64,000 nt of DNA from Candidatus Latescibacterota bacterium (GTDB taxonomy: Bacteria > Latescibacterota > UBA2968 > UBA8231), in assembly GCA_022819745.1 (NCBI GenBank), contig JAJEGS010000045.1, forward strand, positions 56,611 to 120,610, written 5' to 3'. The translations under genes were made by a program, and so were the position numbers. The notes below the pieces were generated by a model. It was given only the letters and a program-made list of their open reading frames with translations, ran no database searches and was not told the DNA's origin. Below, one piece after another: positions 24,487 to 32,192 of the stretch; position 1 is the first letter of the stretch; every line of letters begins with the position of its first letter.

Positions 24487-25760
24487 TCGAAGGCGCTTTT
24501 TGGATCGTGCTCACCGGCGTGTTGGTCACGGCGTCCTGCGCCCTGTTGGGCAGCTTCTTGGTGCTGCGCAAGATGTCGCTGTTGGGCGATGCCCTAAGCC
24601 ACGCGGTGTTGCCGGGGATCGCCGTGGCCTTTCTGCTGTCGGGTAGCCGCGCGGTGCTGCCGATGTTTTTGGGCGCAGCCGCCTTCGGCTTGCTAACCGC
24701 GCTGTTGGTCGAAGCATTTCACCGGCGCTGGCGCGTGCAAGAGGACGCGGCCATCGGCATTGTGTTTACCGCGCTTTTCGCGCTGGGCGTGGTGATCATC
24801 ACCGCGTACGCCGGTCAGGTGGATCTCGACCAAGAGTGCGTGCTCTACGGCGAGATCGCCTATACCCCTTGGGATCTGCTGCTGTGGGGCGACCAATCGC
24901 TGGGGCCGCGGCCAGTGTGGATATTGGGCGCGATGCTGGCGATTAACCTGACGGTGATCGCGCTCTTGTACAAGGAATTCAAGATCTCTGCGTTCGATCC
25001 GGCCTTGGCCATGTCGGTGGGGATCAACGCCACGCTGATGCACTATCTCTTGATGGGTTTGGTCGCGCTGACGACGGTGGCGTCGTTTGAGTCCGTGGGT
25101 GCGATCTTGGTCGTGGCTATGCTGATCGTGCCTGGAGCAGCCGCTTACCTGTGGAGCGACCGGCTCATCGCGGTAATAGGGTTGGCCGTGTTCTTTGGGA
25201 TCGTCTCGGCCGTGGCGGGTTACTTTTTGGCCAGCTTCTGGAATAGCTCCATCGCCGGTGCCATGGTGGTGGTCGTCGGTGGAATTTTTCTGTTTTCCCT
25301 GCTTTTTTCGCCCAATCAGGGCGTGCTGGCGCGCGTCTATCAGCGCGTGCGGCTGTCGCTGCAAGTGGCGCAAGATCACATGCTGCTCGCACTGGTGCGG
25401 CGCGAAGAGAAGGAGGTCGGGTGCGCTGGGCTGCGGCCCGCCGAGCTGGTGGCGATTGCGGCCGTTTGGAGGCCGCTGGCGCAGCTAGCGTTCGGCGGCC
25501 TGCGGCGACGGCAACTGCTGGTACAGGCGAATGGCGTGGTCGGATTGTCTGCAAAGGGCCAACAAGCCGCGCTGCGCCTGTTGCGCTATCACCGGCTTTG
25601 GGAGACCTATATGAGCCATCTGGGCCTACCCGAAGACCACGTACACGACCCAGCCGACGCGCTTGAGCACTTTATCGGCGGCGAACTGGCAGCCGAATTG
25701 GGCGCGCAAATCAGCGACGAACAAGATCCGCAAGGCAAGCAAATCCCGCCCTCTAATTGA
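24483..25760 (+). CDS. Second metal ABC permease with C-terminal DtxR-like tail
   Basis: 425 residues. Residues ~1-285 are an ABC-3 permease (LLGSFLVLRKMSLLGDALSHAVLPGIAVAFLL). The tail has a weaker HTH-like segment (LRPAELVAIAAVWRPLAQLAFGGLRRRQLLVQANGVVGLSAKGQQAALRLL) and a better-kept dimerisation helix (RYHRLWETYMSHLGLPEDHVHDPADALEHF). The HTH part is degraded relative to permease 1. A heterodimer of two tailed permeases is likely. Last gene of the importer operon, closely followed by a TonB-like gene. Confidence 0.88.
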   Translation: MIEGAFWIVLTGVLVTASCALLGSFLVLRKMSLLGDALSHAVLPGIAVAFLLSGSRAVLPMFLGAAAFGLLTALLVEAFHRRWRVQEDAAIGIVFTALFALGVVIITAYAGQVDLDQECVLYGEIAYTPWDLLLWGDQSLGPRPVWILGAMLAINLTVIALLYKEFKISAFDPALAMSVGINATLMHYLLMGLVALTTVASFESVGAILVVAMLIVPGAAAYLWSDRLIAVIGLAVFFGIVSAVAGYFLASFWNSSIAGAMVVVVGGIFLFSLLFSPNQGVLARVYQRVRLSLQVAQDHMLLALVRREEKEVGCAGLRPAELVAIAAVWRPLAQLAFGGLRRRQLLVQANGVVGLSAKGQQAALRLLRYHRLWETYMSHLGLPEDHVHDPADALEHFIGGELAAELGAQISDEQDPQGKQIPPSN

Positions 25761-25773
25761 TGCCGAGGCCAGC

Positions 25774-26376
25774 ATGATCCGGCTGAAGAGCAAAGATGCA
25801 GATCTCAAGCGCACCTATGCACGGGATCTGTGCGCTTCGGCGGGGTTTGCGGTCTTGTTGCTCGCTGTGGTGGTGGCGATTGATCCGCAGATTGCGTTTG
25901 ATGCGAGAAGGCTCGTGCAGCGGCCTGTGACTATCGAGATAGAACTCGTTCCTGAAACCGAGATGCGCCTGCCCTTGCCGCCTCCCCCGGTCCGGCGCAT
26001 CGAGCCGGTGGAGTACGCACCGCCTGTGCGCGAGTATAAACTGCCGCCGCCCGTGGTGGTGACCGAGTTCCCCTTGGAGGAGGAAGTGGAGGCCGCGGAG
26101 TTGTGGATGGTGGAGCAGCCGCCGAAAGTGCTTAAGAGAGTGCTGCCAGTCTATCCCGACAGTGCGCGGAAAGCACAGGTGGAGGGTAAGGTTTTCGCAC
26201 GGGTGCTAGTGGGTCATACGGGACAGGTCGAGCACATCGACCGCATCGAGGGGCCGCAGGTCTTTCATCGCGCAGTGGCGCAGGCTGCCAAGGTTTGGGA
26301 GTTTTCGCCGGCTGTGCAAAACGACCGCGCCGTTCCAGTTTGGGTCAGCTTGCCGTTTGTGTTTGAGTTGGAGTAA
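25774..26376 (+). CDS. TonB-like energy transducer
   Basis: 200 residues from ATG 25774. One N-terminal membrane anchor (ASAGFAVLLLAVVVAI, ~22-37), a Pro-rich periplasmic spacer (LPLPPPPVRRIEPVEYAPPV), and a C-terminal TonB domain (LPVYPDSARKAQVEGKVFARVLVGHTGQVEHIDRI ... WEFSPAVQNDRAVPVWVSLPFVFEL). It would span the periplasm and energise outer-membrane receptors, implying a diderm cell. No ExbB/ExbD is nearby. It starts 13 bases after the second permease, so it may be part of the metal-uptake operon. Confidence 0.85.
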   Translation: MIRLKSKDADLKRTYARDLCASAGFAVLLLAVVVAIDPQIAFDARRLVQRPVTIEIELVPETEMRLPLPPPPVRRIEPVEYAPPVREYKLPPPVVVTEFPLEEEVEAAELWMVEQPPKVLKRVLPVYPDSARKAQVEGKVFARVLVGHTGQVEHIDRIEGPQVFHRAVAQAAKVWEFSPAVQNDRAVPVWVSLPFVFELE

Positions 26377-26700
26377 TCAGCCGCCGGCGCGCTTGGCCTG
26401 ATAGCCGCGCTTGGCCAGTTCAGCGAGCACGACATCCACTTTGTCCCCCTGAATTTCTATCACGCGATCGACGACCGACCCGCCGCTGCCGCATTTGCGC
26501 TTGAGTTCGGCGGCGAGGGTCTTTAGTTCGGCGGCGGACAGCCGCAGGCCTGAGATGGTGGTGACGGTCTTGCCGCCGCGCCCCTTCTTTTCGCGGCGCA
26601 CGCGGGCGATGCCGTCGCCGGTGGGGGCTGCGGCTTGCTTTTTTGGCTGCTGTACGCGACCGGTATCAGAGGAATACACGAGGCGGCTGTTTTTAGCCAT
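26377..26700 (-). CDS. yciH: SUI1/eIF1-like translation factor (YciH family)
   Basis: 107 residues. The C-terminal two thirds are a SUI1 domain: GGKTVTTISGLRLSAAELKTLAAELKRKCGSGGSVVDRVIEIQGDKVDVVLAELAKRGYQAKRAGG, with the conserved basic first strand and the KxKCGSGG loop. The N-terminus is the usual loose leader (SRLVYSSDTGRV). In bacteria this protein affects initiation fidelity. It overlaps the 3' end of the upstream dioxygenase gene by 8 bases. Confidence 0.92.
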   Translation of the reverse strand: MAKNSRLVYSSDTGRVQQPKKQAAAPTGDGIARVRREKKGRGGKTVTTISGLRLSAAELKTLAAELKRKCGSGGSVVDRVIEIQGDKVDVVLAELAKRGYQAKRAGG

Positions 26701-27505
26701 GATTGGGATTCTCCATGCCGTGTCCCGCCGCCTGCCGCTCTTGGACTATGCGCAGGGTCTCGTCGCGCCACTCTGCAAATTCGTCGGTATCTACTGCATC
26801 GTGCAGGGTCGCTCTTTTAGCGTAGGGCACGTAGTTGCCGATGTGCCACAGCGTGTTGCGGTACAGGCAGAAGTCGCCGGCGTCAAGGAAGAGTTGCCGG
26901 GCACCGGGCATACTCTGTGCATAGCTGAGGCAGGTCCACTCGCGCTCGGTAGCGGATTGTCCTTCGAGATCGGGCTTGGCGATGGGGCGCTCGGGGAAGC
27001 GCGCTGCTTCGCACGGCAGGTCGCGGCGCAGGTGGCTGCCGGGGACGACCCAAGTGCACGAATCGGCGTACAGGGCGCAGTTGACTTGGTTGAAGTAGCG
27101 GTCGTCGGCAAAGTGCTCGTCCCAGCGCGTTAGCTCCAAGCCGGGCATATTGTCGCGCCAGTCGCGGTGCCAGTGGGTACACCACGGCGACTCAGCCGGT
27201 TCAAAGAGCACGCCCATGACCTGCGGCCCGCCAACGCGAAAATCCGGCGCGAGCAAGCGGTGGAGTGCGTCGTTGAGCGCGGGGAGTTCTACATAGTCGA
27301 TGAAGGGCTGTTGGTCGAGCGGGAAGTCGGCCATTGGCTGCAAGCGCTGGGCTTGGGGGCCGCGCTGTTGGCGGGCCAAGTCTCGCGCCTCGTCGCAGAC
27401 GCGGCGTAGGTCGGCGACGAGGGAAGGAGGCAGGAGTTGGCGGAAGACCGTGTAGCCCTGAGTGCGGTACTCGTCGATGTGCTGGTCGGAAAAAGCGAAG
27501 GCCAT
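26693..27505 (-). CDS. Phytanoyl-CoA dioxygenase (PhyH) family protein
   Basis: 270 residues. Iron(II)/2-oxoglutarate oxygenase facial triad: His113 and Asp115 (HWHRDW) plus His221 (TLWHIGN), with an Arg expected to bind the cosubstrate. The N-terminus (YRTQGYTVFRQLL) is standard for PhyH. The family hydroxylates lipids, amino acids or natural products; expanded sets occur in planctomycetes and related lineages. Substrate unknown. In tandem with a second, quite different PhyH protein 9 bases away. Confidence 0.87.
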   Translation of the reverse strand: MAFAFSDQHIDEYRTQGYTVFRQLLPPSLVADLRRVCDEARDLARQQRGPQAQRLQPMADFPLDQQPFIDYVELPALNDALHRLLAPDFRVGGPQVMGVLFEPAESPWCTHWHRDWRDNMPGLELTRWDEHFADDRYFNQVNCALYADSCTWVVPGSHLRRDLPCEAARFPERPIAKPDLEGQSATEREWTCLSYAQSMPGARQLFLDAGDFCLYRNTLWHIGNYVPYAKRATLHDAVDTDEFAEWRDETLRIVQERQAAGHGMENPNHG

Positions 27506-27514
27506 AGCGTTGTC

Positions 27515-28225
27515 TCACACGTGCCCCACGTGAAAGCCTTGGGGCGGCTCGAAGTGTTCGGCGCTTTTGCCGATATAGTGGCAGATAAAACTGCGCCGCC
27601 AGCGATCAGTGGTCTGGTTGGGGTAGGAGCCGTGGATGGTTTTGCCGTCGAAGAAAAGGCCGTCGCCTGGAGCCATGTCGAGGCCGACGATTGCGGCCTC
27701 GGGAGGGAGCTGGCTTTGGGCGCGGGTGAAAGAGACGCGGGTGTCGGCTTTTTCAACGGGCCGGAGTTGGCTGTGCGAGCCGGGGACGACGACCATTTGG
27801 CCCACGGCGTTGTCGGACGGGTCGAGGGCGATCCATAGGCCGATTAGGGGGTTGATGGTGATGTACTGCTCGTCTTGGTGCAGGCCCTGGCCGCGGCCGC
27901 CGGGCGGTTTGAAGTAAAGCATGGTCTGGCGCAGGACGGGCTCGTCGTCGATGAGTTGTTCGACCGCGGCAAGCAAATCGGGGCGGGTGGCCCAAGTGGC
28001 GCTGGCGGAGTCCCAGTCGTGCATGTTGATCATGCGCGGATAGGTGTGGTTGGGGTCGTCGGGCTGGTCGTCAGTACCGCCGCTGTCGCTTGGGTGAGGA
28101 CCTTGGGCTCGCAGGTCCATGTAGTGGCTGATCATGGCCTCGGCTTGGTCTGGCGCGAATACCTCCGGCACGACGAGGTATCCTTGGTCGCGGTAGGACT
28201 GCACTTGGGCGGCGTTGAGGTTCAC
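27515..28225 (-). CDS. Second phytanoyl-CoA dioxygenase family protein
   Basis: 236 residues with the full triad His116/Asp118 (GLHQDEQ) and His198 (KTIHGSYPN), then Arg in DRWRRSF for 2-oxoglutarate. N-terminal YRDQGYLVVPEVF is typical. Little direct identity to its neighbour outside the core, so probably not a recent duplication. Substrate unknown. Probably co-transcribed with the other dioxygenase. Confidence 0.88.
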   Translation of the reverse strand: MNLNAAQVQSYRDQGYLVVPEVFAPDQAEAMISHYMDLRAQGPHPSDSGGTDDQPDDPNHTYPRMINMHDWDSASATWATRPDLLAAVEQLIDDEPVLRQTMLYFKPPGGRGQGLHQDEQYITINPLIGLWIALDPSDNAVGQMVVVPGSHSQLRPVEKADTRVSFTRAQSQLPPEAAIVGLDMAPGDGLFFDGKTIHGSYPNQTTDRWRRSFICHYIGKSAEHFEPPQGFHVGHV

Positions 28226-28302
28226 GGTGGGTTACTTCCTGAGTGATGAACGACTGCTCCGTAACTTAGCTAACGCGGCATCGCTCTTCAACCAACGGCG
28301 AT

Positions 28303-29442
28303 TTACCATTCGGCCACGCGCTTTTTGGCGAAATAAGCCCGGTCCCACTCGGCTCCCCAGCCGGAGCCGGTCGGCGGCGCGATGTGTCCATCGACGGGAA
28401 GCGGGGGATTGAGCAGGCCGATTTCGCGGCCGATTTCGTCGCGGCTGCCGCCGGGGAAATACTCGTAGTACGTGGTATTTTGCAGGGCGCAGACTAGGTG
28501 GGCGTGGACTAAGCCAAAAAGGCCGCCCGGGCCATTGAGTTCGATGGTAGTGCGATGGGCGGCGGCTATAGCGGCGAGTTTGAGAATGGCTGTGGTGCCG
28601 TGGCGGGCGTTGGCGCGGACGAGGTCCGTGGCTCCGGCGCGAACCCAAGCGGCGCAGAGTTCGTAGTCGTGCATCAGAGTTTCAAGGGCCATGACCGGTA
28701 TGTCGAGTTCGGCGCACAGCGTTTGCAAGCCCTGGAGATCGCGGTCGGAAATGGCCTCCTCGAACCAGCCGTAGTTGAGTTCCTCCAGTGCGCGGCCCAC
28801 GCGCAGGGCTTCGCGCAGGGTGTAGGGGCTGCCAGCCGCGTCGTGCAACAGATCGATGTTCGGGCCGACGTGATCGCGGATGGCGCGCGACCACGCGATG
28901 TTGGTGTCGGGAGGGCCGGACCAATGGTCTTTGAGCGCCACAAAGCCCGATGCGAGTGCTTGGTCTGCCCCTTCTATGGCGGCGTCGAGACTGCCGGAAG
29001 GGAAATTGTAATAGGCCCGACAGCGCGGGCGGGTCCGGCCGATTAGGGCGCAAACTGGAAGGCCGGCAGCTTGCCCGGCGATGTCCCAGAGGCAATTGTC
29101 AAAAGCCCCGTGCCAGCCCGGGCGCGAAAACAGCGAGCGGGTGGCCCAGCGCAGCTTGTCGTCGAGCTGCTCGCGGTCGAGTGGATCTTGGCCGATGGCC
29201 ATGATTCTCAGGGCTTCCAACTCTTCGCGGCGCATGGTCTGGTAGCGGGCATCGCCGACTGTGCAGATGCCCTCCAAGCCTTCGTCGGTCAGTACGTGCA
29301 GCACGTGGATGGGGGCTTCGGCGCGGCGGTGGCTATGGGCCTGCCAGCGGGTGCGATGGCCGTAGGGAACTTGCTCTAGATCGAAGAGGGGGGTGGTGGC
29401 TGGAAGCTCGAAAACGGAGAGTTTGATGGCTGTGATTTTCAC
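28303..29442 (-). CDS. Enolase-superfamily enzyme (mandelate racemase/muconate lactonising type)
   Basis: 379 residues, GTG start at 29442. The N-terminal capping domain (MKITAIKLSVFELP) and a TIM barrel are evident. Candidate catalytic lysine in FVALKDHWS (a K-x-H pattern) and metal ligands in HDAAGSP, WFEEAI and MALET. Such enzymes dehydrate or epimerise carboxylate sugars; specificity is not assigned. The GTG overlaps the stop of the small antitoxin-like gene by 4 bases, an unexpected pairing. Confidence 0.82.
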   Translation of the reverse strand: MKITAIKLSVFELPATTPLFDLEQVPYGHRTRWQAHSHRRAEAPIHVLHVLTDEGLEGICTVGDARYQTMRREELEALRIMAIGQDPLDREQLDDKLRWATRSLFSRPGWHGAFDNCLWDIAGQAAGLPVCALIGRTRPRCRAYYNFPSGSLDAAIEGADQALASGFVALKDHWSGPPDTNIAWSRAIRDHVGPNIDLLHDAAGSPYTLREALRVGRALEELNYGWFEEAISDRDLQGLQTLCAELDIPVMALETLMHDYELCAAWVRAGATDLVRANARHGTTAILKLAAIAAAHRTTIELNGPGGLFGLVHAHLVCALQNTTYYEYFPGGSRDEIGREIGLLNPPLPVDGHIAPPTGSGWGAEWDRAYFAKKRVAEW

Positions 29443-29636
29443 AAGTTTTGCTCAAGCTCCTGAAACCCAATGGTCGCGTTGATGTAGTCGCGCAATATCG
29501 CCTTACCGGTGTCCATATCGCCCGAAAGCAGACACTCGACCCCTTCCTTGAGCAGTTCTTCTCGGAAGGTCGGATCGCGTTCTATACGCGCTTGGATCGT
29601 TTCCTTGAAATTTCGCGTCAGAACCATAGTTTTCAA
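29439..29636 (-). CDS. Short antitoxin/regulator-like protein
   Basis: 65 residues: LTRNFKETIQARIERDPTFREELLKEGVECLLSGDMDTGKAILRDYINATIGFQELEQ. This matches the N-terminal part of a widespread family of small transcriptional regulators that normally continue into a ~35-residue HTH. Here the stop comes just where the HTH would begin, so it is either a short form or truncated. No toxin gene is adjacent. It overlaps the enolase-family GTG (GTGA). Confidence 0.6.
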   Translation of the reverse strand: MKTMVLTRNFKETIQARIERDPTFREELLKEGVECLLSGDMDTGKAILRDYINATIGFQELEQNL

Positions 29637-29687
29637 ATCTCCCGTCGCTTGCGTCTTTATTTACAAGGATAATGAAAGGAGCGAGTT

Positions 29688-30107
29688 ATGCGTTTGCAAT
29701 TGGCCCTGAACGTCCGTGATTTGGATGAAGCCGTCGCTTATTACGGTGAACTTTTCAATGCCAAGCCTCACAAGCGGCATCCCGGTTATGCCAACTTTGC
29801 CATCGATCAACCGCCGTTGAAGTTGGTACTATTTGAGGATCCAGAGGCGGCAGAACGCCTCAACCATCTAGGCGTCGAAGCGTTTGCAGAAGCCGAGGTG
29901 AGCGACGCCGAGCAACGACTGCGGACTGCGGGCATTTTGACCGAAGTGCAGCGGAACGAAATCTGTTGCCACGCGACGCAGAACAAAGTTTGGTCGAGCG
30001 ATCCGCAAGGCTTGCGTTGGGAGTGGTATCGCATTGTCGATGACAAGCCGGCGGAGCGTGCCTGTTCCCCTGGCGGTTCTGATGAAAAAGATAGCTGCTG
30101 CGCATGA
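29688..30107 (+). CDS. CadI/ArsI-type vicinal-oxygen-chelate protein
   Basis: 139 residues: MRLQLALNVRDLDEAVAYYGELF, then HPGYANFAIDQPPLKLVLFEDP, LNHLGVE and the vicinal pair Cys93-Cys94 in EICCHATQNKVWSSDP, ending WEWYRI. This pattern is characteristic of CadI (cadmium-induced) and ArsI (C-As lyase) proteins. A Cys pair also ends the protein (SCCA). ArsI cleaves organoarsenicals with Fe(II); residue 4 here is Gln, where ArsI has an iron-ligand His, so activity is uncertain. An arsenic/cadmium-detoxification role is inferred; no ArsR regulator is adjacent. Confidence 0.8.
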   Translation: MRLQLALNVRDLDEAVAYYGELFNAKPHKRHPGYANFAIDQPPLKLVLFEDPEAAERLNHLGVEAFAEAEVSDAEQRLRTAGILTEVQRNEICCHATQNKVWSSDPQGLRWEWYRIVDDKPAERACSPGGSDEKDSCCA

Positions 30108-30159
30108 TCACTGAGGCGCAGACCGGCCCGCAAATTTTACGCTCTCGGCTTTCGCTTTT

Positions 30160-31173
30160 TTACAAGGTCCCAGCGTCGCCTGCTCTCTCCCGCCCATCGC
30201 GCACAAATTCCTCCAGAGTGGCTACGTCGTCTCTGCTGCCGATGAACAGCGGCGTCCGTTGGTGTAGTTCGGTCGCCTGCAAGTCCATGATGGGCTGGGT
30301 TCCGTTGGAGGCCGCGCCGCCAGCTTGTTCGACGACAAAGGCCAAGGGCGCGGCTTCGTATAAGAGGCGCAGCTTGCCGTTGGGCGATTTGCTGTCGCCG
30401 GGGTAGAGGAAGATGCCGCCTTTGAGTAGGTTGCGGTGGAAGTCGGCCACGAGCGAGCCGATGTAGCGCGCCGAGTAGGATTGCGGACCTTCCTTGAGCT
30501 GCTTGACATAGTGGCGCACTGGCTTGTCCCACCTCGGATAATTGCCCTCGTTGGCGCTGTAGTACTGACCTTTCCTGGGGATTTCGATGTGCTCGTGGGA
30601 GAGTAGGAATTCGCCGAGGCTTGGGTCGAGGGTAAAGCCGTGGCTGCCGCTGCCTGTGGTATAGACCAGCATGGTGCTGGAGCCGTAGATGATGTAGCCG
30701 GCGCAGACTTGTTCGCGGCCGCAGCGGAGGAAGTCGCTGTGGGCGACAGTGTTGGTGCTTTTCTTGCGGTAGATGGAGAAGATGGTGCCGATGGAGACAT
30801 TCACGTCTATATTGGACGAGCCGTCAACCGGATCGAAGACGAGAAGGTAGTTGCCGCGCGGGTGTCTTTCCGGGATGGGGTAAATGTCGTCCATCTCTTC
30901 GGAAGCCATGCCGGCAAGCTGGCCCGTGTGATCGGTGGTGCGGATGATGAGCGCATTGGCGAATTCGTCGAGTTTTTGCACCTCTTCGCCGTGGACGTTG
31001 GTGCGGCCGGTGATGCCCATTACCTCGGCGAGACCGGCCTTGTTCACGTCGCGGGAGATGATTTTGGCCGCGCTGGTTAGGTCAGTGAGCAGGCCGGTGA
31101 ATTCGCCGGTAGCCTCGGGGTGCTGCCGCTCTTCTTCGATGATGAAGCGAGTAAGGGTGGTGCCGATTTGCAT
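30160..31173 (-). CDS. fbp: Fructose-1,6-bisphosphatase class I
   Basis: 337 residues from ATG 31173 (MQIGTTLTRFIIEEERQHP). An upstream in-frame extension to 31248 lacks family similarity. Class I hallmarks: the metal-binding core LVFDPVDGSSNIDVNVSIGTIFSIY, SARYIGSLVADFHRNLLKGG and LRLLYEAAPLAFVVEQAGG. It catalyses the irreversible gluconeogenic step from fructose 1,6-bisphosphate. Normal length and all core residues present. Divergent from the sugar isomerase-like gene. Confidence 0.95.
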   Translation of the reverse strand: MQIGTTLTRFIIEEERQHPEATGEFTGLLTDLTSAAKIISRDVNKAGLAEVMGITGRTNVHGEEVQKLDEFANALIIRTTDHTGQLAGMASEEMDDIYPIPERHPRGNYLLVFDPVDGSSNIDVNVSIGTIFSIYRKKSTNTVAHSDFLRCGREQVCAGYIIYGSSTMLVYTTGSGSHGFTLDPSLGEFLLSHEHIEIPRKGQYYSANEGNYPRWDKPVRHYVKQLKEGPQSYSARYIGSLVADFHRNLLKGGIFLYPGDSKSPNGKLRLLYEAAPLAFVVEQAGGAASNGTQPIMDLQATELHQRTPLFIGSRDDVATLEEFVRDGRERAGDAGTL

Positions 31174-31287
31174 GAGGGACCTTGCATCAATTGAGGGTGT
31201 TTGACACGGGATGGGATAAAACAATACAATCCCATCTATCCTGTCCATTCGTTACATTCGCAACGCTACTGAGGAGAACAAAATACT

Positions 31288-32106
31288 ATGATCAAATTGG
31301 CGACTATGAGCAGCGCGTGTCCAGACTGGACCTTGGACGAGGTCGTCGCTGGCATGAAGCGGCACGGCTATCAGGGATTTGAGCCGCGCGTCGAGTGGGA
31401 TCACGCCTGCGGCATTGAGGCTGCGCTTGCGGCCCAAGAGCGGCGGGACATTCGCCGACGGATGGAGGGCGAGGGGCTGGAAATCTGCTGCATTGCTACG
31501 GGTGCGCGGATGGCGGTGCCCGACGCGGCAGAGCGGGCCGGGCATGTGGAGGACTTGAAAAAGTACATTGATCTAGCGGCTGATTTGGGCTGTGGCTTGG
31601 TGCGGGTTTTCGGCGGCCAGCGCGACCGGGGCCGCGAGTGGACTGCGGTCGTCGATTACGTGGTGGAGGGTTTTGAGCAGGTGTTGCCCGCGGCGGCTGA
31701 ACGCGGCGTGACTTTGCTGCTGGAAACGCACGACGATTGGTGCTGCTCGGCACCGGTGCGTGCGGTTGTCGAGCGGGCTGGGCACCCGAATTTGCAGGTG
31801 CTGTGGGATTTTATGCACACGCAGCGGGTGCTGGAAGAGCCAGCCGAGAGCTTCCAGATGTTGGGTGCGCACACGCGCCACATCCACGCCCACGACGGGA
31901 CGATCGTCGATGGCAGGTTGCAGGTCAGTGACGTGCTGGGCGTGGGAGTCTTCGATCACGCCGAGCCGTTGCGTTTACTTGCTGAGGCTGGGTTTGATGG
32001 GTATTGCTCGGTGGAAGTGATCCATAAGCGCGGCAGTGGAGATCGAGCCGATGCGGTGCTTGGGCAATATGCCGAGGAGTTGCGGGGGATTGTAGCTGGT
32101 TTTTGA
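31288..32106 (+). CDS. Sugar phosphate isomerase/epimerase family TIM-barrel protein
   Basis: 272 residues of the xylose isomerase-like (AP endonuclease 2) superfamily. Metal ligands typical of the barrel are visible: Glu in LLLETHDDW, Asp/His in VLWDFMHTQR, His in RHIHAHDG and Glu in CSVEVIHKR. These proteins isomerise or epimerise keto sugars or inositols. Specificity cannot be assigned. AGGAG lies 14 bases before the ATG. The next gene, an Nramp-like transporter, follows within 90 bases. Confidence 0.82.
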   Translation: MIKLATMSSACPDWTLDEVVAGMKRHGYQGFEPRVEWDHACGIEAALAAQERRDIRRRMEGEGLEICCIATGARMAVPDAAERAGHVEDLKKYIDLAADLGCGLVRVFGGQRDRGREWTAVVDYVVEGFEQVLPAAAERGVTLLLETHDDWCCSAPVRAVVERAGHPNLQVLWDFMHTQRVLEEPAESFQMLGAHTRHIHAHDGTIVDGRLQVSDVLGVGVFDHAEPLRLLAEAGFDGYCSVEVIHKRGSGDRADAVLGQYAEELRGIVAGF

Positions 32107-32192
32107 GTGGCCAACGGTTAGTAAGTTCCTATCTTAAATCCGCTTTTGCGGGCGTCTTGCCCGCGTCCCCAGACGACAAATGGAGTGCATGT

